Below are positions 57,009-64,000 of a stretch of 64,000 bases of DNA, piece by piece. The stretch's first letter is position 1. Each line of letters starts with the position of its first letter. The stretch is taken from positions 62,001 through 126,000 of the forward strand of contig CAJJCJ010000009.1 in NCBI GenBank assembly GCA_905182645.1. Direction: 5' to 3'. The notes under the pieces were generated by a model. The model saw only the letters and a program-made list of their open reading frames with translations. It had not been told where the DNA came from and ran no database searches. The stretch is from an uncultured Sulfitobacter sp. Lineage in GTDB: Bacteria; Pseudomonadota; Alphaproteobacteria; Rhodobacterales; Rhodobacteraceae. A program made the position numbers and the translations under genes.

Positions 57009-58382
57009 CTAGGAAGTCATTTCGTGCAAAATGCGCGCCCATGATCGGATGCCTTTGTGAAAGCTGCTCAGGTCGTATTTTTCGTTGGGCGAGTGGATCG
57101 CGTCGTCGTCTTTGCCAAACCCGATCAGCATTGCGTCCATGTTTAGGATCGACTTAAAGTACGCTGCAATTGGGATTGATCCGCCGCAGCCCACATAAGC
57201 CGCAGCATTTGGCCATTCATCAGACAGTGCTTTCTTTGCTTGTGCAAAGGCCGGATGTGTTGTGGCCATTTGTCCTGCGCCGCTCGCGCCGTGGTCTTTA
57301 TAGGTCACGGTGCAGTCTTCGGGGAGCATGGCGTTGACCATTTTGCGAAAGTTTTCGCGGATTTTAAGCGGGTCCTGTGTGCCGACAAGCCGGAAGCTGA
57401 TTTTCGCGTGGGCTTGGGATGGCAGCACGGTTTTGAACCCGTCGCCGGTGTAGCCAGACCACATACCGTTTACTTCGCATGTCGGGCGCGACCAGATCAT
57501 TTCAAGCGGGCGGCGGCCCAATTCACCGGCTGGTTTGGAGAGCCCGACTTCATCCAAGAAATGCTCGCCGTCGAATTTTAGGTCGTCCCAGCTTGCTGCC
57601 AATTCATTGGAAAGCTCTGGTACGCCGTCATAGAAGTCTGGCACGGTGATACGACCGTTTTCATCGTGAAGGGCTGCGATGATTTTGGCCAAGACCCGTG
57701 CTGGGTTCATAGCGATGCCGCCGTACATGCCCGAATGCAGGTCAAGCGACGGCCCTTTGATGGTGAGTTCCTCACCCAAAAGTCCGCGCAACTGGGTGAT
57801 GATCGCGGGCGTGCTGTCGCCGTAAAGCCCGGTGTCACAGATCAACGCGATGTCGGATGTCAGTTCTGCTGCATTTTCTGCCATGAACGGCGTCAACGAC
57901 GGCGAGCCTGATTCCTCTTCGCCCTCGAAAAACAGCGTGATGTTGGCGGGCAGGGTGCCGTGCACCTGTTTCCACGCGCGGCAGGCTTCGACAAAGGTCA
58001 TTAGCTGGCCTTTGTCGTCGGATGATCCACGGCCACGGATGACCTTGCCCTTGGCGGTGTCTTCGATTTGTGGGTCGAACGGATCGTTGTCCCACAGGTC
58101 CAGCGGATCAACTGGTTGCACGTCGTAATGCCCGTAAAATAAGATATGTGGCCCTGTCCCGCCGGAGTGCGCGATGACCATTGGATGGCCGGGGGTCGAG
58201 CGTTTCGAAGCTTCAAACCCGATGGATTGCAGGTCCGCCACCAGCCAATCGGCTGCTTTGTCGCAATCGGCGTTATACGCCGGATCGGTGGAGATGGACG
58301 GAATGCGCAGCAGATCCAGCAGGCGGTCCGTGGCTGCGGGCAGGTTGGTGTCAATTTTTGCGAGGACAGGATCGAGGGTCAT
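57009..58382 (-). CDS. M20 family metallodipeptidase
   Basis: A 457-residue zinc peptidase of the M20/ArgE-DapE family: FYGHYDVQPVDPLDLW with metal ligands His and Asp, RGSSDDKGQLMTF, the catalytic Glu pair in FEGEEESGSPSL and GLLGEELTIKG. Substrates of this subgroup are dipeptides or acylated amino acids; no biosynthetic neighbours specify it. It is divergent from hemA. Confidence 0.88.
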   Translation of the reverse strand: MTLDPVLAKIDTNLPAATDRLLDLLRIPSISTDPAYNADCDKAADWLVADLQSIGFEASKRSTPGHPMVIAHSGGTGPHILFYGHYDVQPVDPLDLWDNDPFDPQIEDTAKGKVIRGRGSSDDKGQLMTFVEACRAWKQVHGTLPANITLFFEGEEESGSPSLTPFMAENAAELTSDIALICDTGLYGDSTPAIITQLRGLLGEELTIKGPSLDLHSGMYGGIAMNPARVLAKIIAALHDENGRITVPDFYDGVPELSNELAASWDDLKFDGEHFLDEVGLSKPAGELGRRPLEMIWSRPTCEVNGMWSGYTGDGFKTVLPSQAHAKISFRLVGTQDPLKIRENFRKMVNAMLPEDCTVTYKDHGASGAGQMATTHPAFAQAKKALSDEWPNAAAYVGCGGSIPIAAYFKSILNMDAMLIGFGKDDDAIHSPNEKYDLSSFHKGIRSWARILHEMTS

Positions 58383-58397
58383 GGGTCATTTCACCTT

Positions 58398-58411
58398 TTG
58401 AGATAGATCAA
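58398..58411. promoter_or_regulatory. FNR/FnrL-like box between the peptidase and hemA
   Basis: TTGAG-ATAG-ATCAA matches the TTGAT-N4-ATCAA consensus at nine of ten positions. It is centred about 155 nt upstream of the hemA start. In Rhodobacter, FnrL controls hemA, so this is a plausible oxygen-responsive site. It is also only 16 nt from the peptidase start. Confidence 0.6.
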
Positions 58412-58560
58412 AGTAAGCCTAGCGCGCCTGCGCCATAAGGCCAAGGAGGGGGGGCGACAGATTGTAGCGTATTGCTCGACTGCATTTGGCCCTATATGAG
58501 AGTTAGACTAATTCCAGCGCATGATATTGCGTTTGGCTTGTACGGCAAAGGATGCGGCCC

Positions 58561-59784
58561 TTGAATTACGATGCGATGCTGAATGATGCGATTGAGAACC
58601 TTCATACCGAGGGCCGGTATCGCACGTTTATTGATATTGAACGTGAGCGCGGCCAGTATCCGCACGCAGTTTGGACCCGTCCGGACGGTGAAAAGCAGCC
58701 TGTTACCGTTTGGTGCGGCAATGATTACCTTGGCATGGGGCAGCATCCGGTTGTTTTGGAAGCAATGCACCAAGCGTTAGACGCCACTGGTGCAGGGTCC
58801 GGTGGCACACGCAATATTTCTGGCACAACCGTGTATCATAAGCGCCTTGAGGCTGAGCTGGCTGATTTGCATGGCAAACACGCCGCACTTTTGTTCACCA
58901 GCGCATATATTGCCAATGACGCCACGCTATCCACGTTGCCAAAATTGTTTCCAGGTCTGATTATTTATTCTGACGCATTGAACCACGCGTCGATGATCGA
59001 AGGTGTCCGCCGCAACGGCGGTGCCAAGCGTATTTTTCGCCACAACGATCTTGCGCATTTGCGTGAATTACTTGCTGCCGATGATCCGGCTGCACCTAAG
59101 CTGATTGCGTTCGAATCTGTGTATTCGATGGAGGGTGATTTTGGCCCAATTGCCAAGATTTGTGATTTGGCCGACGAATTTGGTGCGCTGACTTATCTGG
59201 ATGAAGTGCACGCCGTTGGCATGTACGGCCCACGCGGTGGCGGCATTGCAGAACGTGACGGTCTGATGGACCGGGTTGATATCATCAACGGCACGCTTGC
59301 CAAAGCATACGGCGTGATGGGCGGCTATATTGCGGCATCGCCAATGATGTGTGACGCTATCCGTTCATATGCGCCGGGCTTTATCTTTACCACGTCATTG
59401 CCGCCTGCTGTGGCCGCTGGGGCGGCTGCATCTGTTGCGCATTTGAAAACAGATCACTCCTTGCGCGATGCGCACCAGACCCAAGCATGCATTTTGAAGT
59501 TGCGTCTTAAGGGGCTTGGCCTGCCTGTCATTGATCACGGCAGCCACATCGTTCCGGTGATGGTTGGCGACCCTGTGCATACCCAGAAAATGTCGGATAT
59601 GTTGTTGTCTGAGCATGGGATTTATGCCCAGCCGATCAATTTCCCAACCGTTCCGCGCGGGACCGAGCGGTTGCGGTTTACCCCGTCGCCTGTGCATGGT
59701 CCTGCCGAGATTAATGCGCTGATCGAAGCGCTAGACTCGCTTTGGTCGCATTGTGCGCTGAATCGTGCCGATATGACGGGCTAG
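58561..59784 (+). CDS. hemA: 5-aminolevulinate synthase
   Basis: ALA synthase condenses glycine with succinyl-CoA to ALA, the first step of heme and B12 tetrapyrroles in alphaproteobacteria. PLP lysine in [15 protein letters not shown]; other motifs [21 protein letters not shown] and [17 protein letters not shown] chose TTG 58561, since AAGGA lies 8 nt upstream and the resulting 407-residue length and NYDAML start match Rhodobacter HemA; ATG 58552 overlaps that ribosome site. It links functionally with cobST and the kbl-tdh glycine supply. Confidence 0.95.
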   Translation: MNYDAMLNDAIENLHTEGRYRTFIDIERERGQYPHAVWTRPDGEKQPVTVWCGNDYLGMGQHPVVLEAMHQALDATGAGSGGTRNISGTTVYHKRLEAELADLHGKHAALLFTSAYIANDATLSTLPKLFPGLIIYSDALNHASMIEGVRRNGGAKRIFRHNDLAHLRELLAADDPAAPKLIAFESVYSMEGDFGPIAKICDLADEFGALTYLDEVHAVGMYGPRGGGIAERDGLMDRVDIINGTLAKAYGVMGGYIAASPMMCDAIRSYAPGFIFTTSLPPAVAAGAAASVAHLKTDHSLRDAHQTQACILKLRLKGLGLPVIDHGSHIVPVMVGDPVHTQKMSDMLLSEHGIYAQPINFPTVPRGTERLRFTPSPVHGPAEINALIEALDSLWSHCALNRADMTG

Positions 59785-59897
59785 TTTTTCCGCATGTGCA
59801 TTAAAGTTTGCGCTGTGGTAACAACTTAGGAACGGAAACAGCGTCTAAGATTCGATTCGACTGTTTCTATCGGGCAAAGCAGGCAACAGGACGACCA

Positions 59898-61076
59898 ATG
59901 ATCGTAAAAGGCTTCAGACGCGCGAAAGCTGCTGAGGAAGTTGAAACTAAGGGTTTCGACGGTTTTGAGTTGCGTCTTGGTGACCTCATGCGCGGCGAAC
60001 GTGCAACGATGGGCAAGAGCCTTTTGGATGTGCAACGTGAGCTGAAAATCAAAGCCGCTTATATCGCAGCTATTGAAAATGCTGATCCATCAGCGTTTGA
60101 CACGCCAGGTTTTATCGCGGGCTATGTCCGGTCGTATGGTCGTTACTTAAGTATGGACCCTGATTGGGCGTTTGATACGTTTTGTCGCGAAAGCGGGTTT
60201 GTCACAGCCCACGGGATGTCTGCGGCGGCATCATCCGCAAAACCTGCGCGCCATGACTTTGGTGCGTCTGGCGTTGGCAAAGATATCTTTTCATCCTCTG
60301 CTACCCCGTTTATTCCGGCGGGTGAGGCGATGTTGTCGCGTATTGAACCTGGTGCAATTGGATCGGTCGCTGTTCTGATTGCCCTGATCGGTGGTTTGGG
60401 TTTTGGCGGGTGGACCGTCTTGCAGGAAGTCCAGAAGGTGCAGTTTGCGCCTGTTGAACAGACCCCAGTGGTTGTGTCCGACTTGGACCCGTTGGCCGGT
60501 GCTGCAAATGCGATTACGCAAACTGATACGCTTGCTCAATTCAACGCACCGTCGCCGGATGCATTGGATCGTTTGTATCGCCCACAGGCGCTTGAAGTGC
60601 CTGTGCTGGTTGCGCGCGATGGTCCGATTTCGACATTGAACCCCGGTCTATTCGGCACGTTAGCCCCAGCACCCGATGTCACGACGTCGGCCGCTGTAGA
60701 TGACGCTGTGCGTCGTGCAATTCAAGTGAACGAGGGCCCTGTGCCAGAGGTTCAGTTGGTCGCTGCTCGTCCTGCATGGATCCGTGTCCGTGCGGCTGAT
60801 GGATCAGTTATTTTTGAAGGTATCTTGGATGCGGGCGATAAGTTTGCGCTGCCATCCACAGAAGAACCAGCGACCCTGCGCGTCGGCGAAAGTGGTGCAA
60901 TTTACTTTGCGGTCAATGGCGCTCACTTTGGTCCTGCTGGTCTAGATGGAACTGTCACGTCCAAGTTGGATCTGTCGGCTGAAAACCTTACCACAACTTA
61001 TGCTGCCGCAGATTTGACCTCTGACCAAGGCTTAGCTGCTGCTGTCAGCCTCGTGGCCGAGATCACTGTCGAATAA
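59898..61076 (+). CDS. RodZ-like helix-turn-helix membrane protein (DUF4115)
   Basis: A 392-residue protein with an N-terminal HTH_25 domain (GKSLLDVQRELKIKAAYIAA, FIAGYVRSYGRYL), one membrane segment near residue 160 (GSVAVLIALIGGLGFGGWTV) and a periplasmic C-terminal DUF4115 domain (RPAWIRVRAADGSVIFEG, AIYFAVNGAHFGPAG). RodZ links MreB to the membrane. ATG 59898 has AGGAC upstream; a longer frame from 59808 is unsupported. Confidence 0.86.
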   Translation: MIVKGFRRAKAAEEVETKGFDGFELRLGDLMRGERATMGKSLLDVQRELKIKAAYIAAIENADPSAFDTPGFIAGYVRSYGRYLSMDPDWAFDTFCRESGFVTAHGMSAAASSAKPARHDFGASGVGKDIFSSSATPFIPAGEAMLSRIEPGAIGSVAVLIALIGGLGFGGWTVLQEVQKVQFAPVEQTPVVVSDLDPLAGAANAITQTDTLAQFNAPSPDALDRLYRPQALEVPVLVARDGPISTLNPGLFGTLAPAPDVTTSAAVDDAVRRAIQVNEGPVPEVQLVAARPAWIRVRAADGSVIFEGILDAGDKFALPSTEEPATLRVGESGAIYFAVNGAHFGPAGLDGTVTSKLDLSAENLTTTYAAADLTSDQGLAAAVSLVAEITVE

Positions 61077-61154
61077 ATCGTCCTTTGCTGGTTGTTCCCA
61101 CCCTGCTGTCTGAATAGGTACTGGGTATGATTTTTCCTGCCGAAGGCTGCCGTC

Positions 61155-62264
61155 ATGTCGCTTAATCACATCCGTCCTTGGCGCAATATCGAGCGTCGCA
61201 AGTCCCGTCAGATCATGGTGGGCAATGTGCCTGTTGGTGGCGATGCGCCGATAACCGTGCAGACGATGACCAACACGCTAACCACGGATGTCAAAGGCAC
61301 GATTGCGCAAATTCAGGCAGCGACTGATGCTGGTGCCGATATTGTGCGGGTGTCTGTGCCCGACGAGGCGTCCAGCCGTGCGTTGCGCGAGATTGTTCCT
61401 GAGGTTTCGGTGCCGATCGTCGCTGATATCCATTTCCATTACAAACGTGGGATTGAGGCCGCCGAGGCAGGGGCCGCATGTCTGCGTATCAATCCTGGTA
61501 ACATCGGCGATGAGACCCGCGTCAAAGAGGTCATCAAGGCTGCCCGAGACAACAATTGTTCGATCCGCATTGGCGTAAACGCAGGGTCGCTTGAAAAGCA
61601 TCTGTTGGATAAATACGCCGAACCGTGCCCAGCTGCGATGGTCGAAAGCGGGCTGGATCATATCAAAATCCTGCAAGACAATGATTTCCACGAATTCAAG
61701 ATCAGCTGCAAGGCGTCGGACGTGTTCATGGCTGCAGCAGCCTATCAACAGTTGGCGGAGGCCACAGACGCCCCCATTCACCTTGGTATCACCGAAGCCG
61801 GTGGCCTGATGTCTGGCACTGTAAAATCGGCGATCGGCATGGGCAATCTGTTGTGGGCGGGCATTGGCGACACAATCCGCGTGTCCCTGTCTGCTGATCC
61901 GGTCGAAGAGGTCAAAATGGGCTTTGAGATATTGAAGTCTTTGGGCCTGCGGCACCGCGGCGTGAATATCATTTCTTGCCCGTCTTGTGCCCGTCAGGGG
62001 TTTGACGTGATCAGGACGGTTGAGACGCTGGAAAAACGCCTTGAGCATATCAAGACGCCTATGTCGTTGTCGATTATTGGCTGTGTGGTCAATGGCCCCG
62101 GCGAAGCATTGATGACGGACGTCGGCTTTACTGGCGGCGGGGCAGGGTCCGGCATGGTGTATTTGGCCGGCGCACAGTCCCATAAACTTAGCAATGATCA
62201 AATGGTCGAGCATATCGTCGAACAGGTCGAACGTCGGGCTGCTGAGATAGATGCAGTTAAGTAA
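61155..62264 (+). CDS. ispG: 4-hydroxy-3-methylbut-2-enyl-diphosphate synthase
   Basis: IspG is the [4Fe-4S] enzyme of the non-mevalonate isoprenoid pathway. The 369-residue protein has [27 protein letters not shown], the cluster cysteines in [16 protein letters not shown] and [15 protein letters not shown]. Usual length. It follows the rodZ-like gene, an arrangement seen in other alphaproteobacteria. Confidence 0.95.
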   Translation: MSLNHIRPWRNIERRKSRQIMVGNVPVGGDAPITVQTMTNTLTTDVKGTIAQIQAATDAGADIVRVSVPDEASSRALREIVPEVSVPIVADIHFHYKRGIEAAEAGAACLRINPGNIGDETRVKEVIKAARDNNCSIRIGVNAGSLEKHLLDKYAEPCPAAMVESGLDHIKILQDNDFHEFKISCKASDVFMAAAAYQQLAEATDAPIHLGITEAGGLMSGTVKSAIGMGNLLWAGIGDTIRVSLSADPVEEVKMGFEILKSLGLRHRGVNIISCPSCARQGFDVIRTVETLEKRLEHIKTPMSLSIIGCVVNGPGEALMTDVGFTGGGAGSGMVYLAGAQSHKLSNDQMVEHIVEQVERRAAEIDAVK

Positions 62265-62301
62265 GTAGTGGTCTGATTTTCACTGACACCGAGCGATTGT
62301 T

Positions 62302-62990
62302 CTAGCCAGCCACGCGTTCGACCTTGGAGAATGGACTAAGACCGAGCCATTTCTGCATTTGTGTCACGATTTCGCGGGTTCCGGTCAACACAATGCGCCC
62401 ATTATTTTGTGCTTTATGCACCGTATCCAACCCCATCCAGATCGCTGTCATTGTCCGAAGACTGCATTCCGCGAACAAATCAACGTCATAGCCTGGATCT
62501 TTATAACATGCTTCGACACCCGATTGCGGGTTGACAACGAGCCAATAGTTTTGGCGCATTGCAGCCAAATCAGTGAATACAAACTGAAGACACACGCGGC
62601 GCGCAGGGAGTGGATCAATATTCAGCCCACGGTGCAATCCCAAATCAGAAGCTCTGGATCCAGATTGTTCAAAGACAGCTCACTTTCGACCCATCGTTGG
62701 CCCCATGCCCCAATCCCCATAACAATTGGACGTAGTTCGTCGCCAGCTTTGGTAAGCTGGTACTCTTTAGACCCGCTCGTGCCCTTGATAGACACGATGA
62801 CGCCTGCCGCCTCTAATTCGCTCAATCTTTTTGATAGAAGCGTTGGCGACATGCGCGGCAGGCCACGGCGGATGTCATTAAACCGCGTGCTGCAGCACAG
62901 GAATTTTCGAATAACAAGCGGTGTCCAACGGGAACACAAGATTTCTGTTGCCATCGAAACTGGGCAAAACTGACTATATCCAGCACGCAT
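62302..62990 (-). pseudogene. HxlR-type regulator with C-terminal domain, frameshifted
   Basis: The N-terminal frame (62990-62622) is an HxlR winged helix: SRWTPLVIRKFLCCSTRFND, SPTLLSKRLSELEAAGVI and SKEYQLTKAGDELRP. It stops after LLIWDCTVG. One extra base near 62630-62643 continues into HRGLNIDPLPARRVCLQFVF and a domain ending QKWLGLSPFSKVERVAG, probably the SCP2-like C-terminus found in HxlR relatives of about 225 residues. Divergent from the broken acyl-CoA dehydrogenase gene. Confidence 0.72.
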
Positions 62991-63131
62991 TTATCTATCC
63001 CTTCGTCGTTAGGAAACTTGGACTTTTTATCCTAACGCGGAAACGCCGTTTCACCCAATACAGTTTCTGTACTAGCGAGAATTTGGAATCACAGTTATTT
63101 TTGGGGCATAAATTTAGAAAAGTAACAAAAA

Positions 63132-64000
63132 ATGACCCAAGTAACTGGTACCGCGCATCAATCTGAAAGCTTCGTTGATGCAGCAAAATCACTAACAAAA
63201 GTCTTTGCAGAACGCGCACCTGACAACGATGAAAATGATCAATTTGTCGCAGAAAATTATGCCGACCTAAAAACGGCTGGCCTGATTTCCGCAGGTGTTC
63301 CGTCTGATCTTGGCGGTGGCGGGGCAAGTATCCGTGAGCTTTGCGATGTCCTTAAAATTATTGGTGGTGCGTGTGGTTCTTCGGGGTTGGCCCTTTCATT
63401 GCACACCCACCAAGTCGCTGTTCTGGCGTGGCGTTGGTACAACCAAGAAGCTGCTCGCGATTTAGTAGCGCCACTTTTGCGCAGGGTTGCTGATGAAAAA
63501 AATTGTTTTGCTTAGCTCAGGCGGATCGGACTGGCTCGGTGGTTCTGGGGTCGCTGAAAAGGTCGAAGGCCACGGCAAGAAAAGTGTTTTCGTCTGGCGC
63601 GCCAGCTGGGGACTTGATGATGACGGGCGCAATTACCGAAGAAGATGGCGAGCGTTCCGTTTTGCATTTTGGTGTTCCAATGTCCGCGCCTGAAATCATG
63701 ATATTGGATACTTGGCGCACCCTAGGGATGCGAGGTACGGGATCCCATGATGTTAAAATTGATGGGCTGTTCATTCCCGATGACAAAATACCGATGCGCC
63801 GGAAGGCAGGGGAGTGGCATCCCGAATTTCACATGATCGCGACAATTGCGTTTCCGTTGATTTACTCAGTTTATCTTGGCGTCGCACAAAGTGCGCGCGA
63901 CATCGCGATTGATATAGCAAAGATAAGACCGGAGTCTCATCGCACACAATCCATCGCCGGGCGGATGGGCTCTGCGCTAACTGGGGCACATCTCGCCCGC
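63132..64000 (+). pseudogene. Acyl-CoA dehydrogenase, frameshifted twice, cut by window end
   Basis: The first frame (63132-63515) gives the N-terminal acyl-CoA dehydrogenase domain (FAERAPDNDENDQFVAENYA, VPSDLGGGGASIRELCDVLK, GLALSLHTHQVAVLAW). A seven-A run (63496-63502; six would restore it) shifts to KIVLLSSGGSDWLGGSGVAE. A four-A run (63580-63583) shifts again to VFSSGAPAGDLMMTGAITEE and DTWRTLGMRGTGSHDVKIDG, open to the window edge. Between the shifts about four residues also seem missing. Substrate unknown; it is divergent from an HxlR regulator gene that is also broken. Confidence 0.75.

Noticed and set aside
61278-62213. A 311-codon frame antisense to ispG
   Set aside because: Same reason: no motifs, fully inside a conserved gene on the other strand.
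1-64000. CRISPR array, prophage or insertion sequence
   Set aside because: No spaced direct repeats, integrase, transposase or phage structural genes were found.

Overview
The window reads as chromosomal DNA of an alphaproteobacterium of the Rhodobacteraceae (Roseobacter group). The evidence is gene order and protein type: ftsZ-lpxC-bamD-recN, cobS-cobT with a separate VWA-type CobT, NDUFA12-mlaD-DUF2155-aat-accC-accB, bolA next to a J-domain protein, ALA-synthase-type hemA, GapR (DUF2312), and a bigR-type persulfide operon. A cold-water genus such as Octadecabacter or Loktanella would fit the moderate GC and the many broken genes, but that is a guess. I see no prophage, insertion sequence, CRISPR array or replication origin.

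Layout. 1-5.8 kb: end of ftsZ, then lpxC, bamD and recN (division, lipid A, outer-membrane assembly, DNA repair), convergent with a GlcD-type oxidase. 5.8-12.6 kb: a ClC channel against DUF427, pepP and cobT-cobS. 12.7-16.6 kb: an ECF sigma factor with a split RskA-like anti-sigma, msrB behind a candidate ECF promoter, a dead membrane-protein gene, a J-domain protein, bolA and a DUF4177 protein. 16.8-25.5 kb: gatB, pepN, malate synthase glcB with a GlcG-like gene, a C26 amidotransferase and a lyxose-isomerase-like cupin. 25.6-29.6 kb: a broken RTX/Hint protein, a broken SRPBCC gene and its ArsR regulator. 29.7-36.6 kb: clpP-clpX, a RidA protein, NDUFA12, mlaD, DUF2155, aat, a dead methyltransferase, accC-accB. 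36.8-42 kb: a livKHMGF branched-chain-amino-acid-type ABC transporter, divergent from an XRE regulator. 43.6-47.9 kb: receiver-only response regulator, small membrane protein, SSS-type histidine kinase, and an orphan FliM-like protein in two frames. 47.9-50.5 kb: persulfide dioxygenase, two YeeE/YedE proteins and a DUF442 protein, divergent from the persulfide sensor bigR. 50.5-56.6 kb: gapR, an XRE-cupin regulator with kbl-tdh (threonine to glycine), a broken conserved gene and an FbpB-type permease. 56.7-64 kb: two identical tRNA-Asp genes, an M20 peptidase, hemA with an FNR-like box, a RodZ-like protein, ispG, a broken HxlR regulator and a broken acyl-CoA dehydrogenase.

The strongest unexpected signal is gene decay. 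Nine loci carry one or more frameshifts, and two of these also carry an in-frame stop, yet reading across them restores recognisable family sequence. About fifty conserved neighbours, many over 1.2 kb, show no lesion. This argues for real pseudogenization of accessory functions, although several lesions lie in homopolymers and need read-level checking. Other signals worth a second look are a three-copy intergenic palindrome, a sigma factor with odd substitutions in its recognition helix beside a split anti-sigma, a complete bigR regulon with an overlapping-palindrome operator, a threonine dehydrogenase without the structural zinc cysteines, and a 49-codon gene overlapping the start of the Hint gene. 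I did not find a convincing wholly new multi-gene system.
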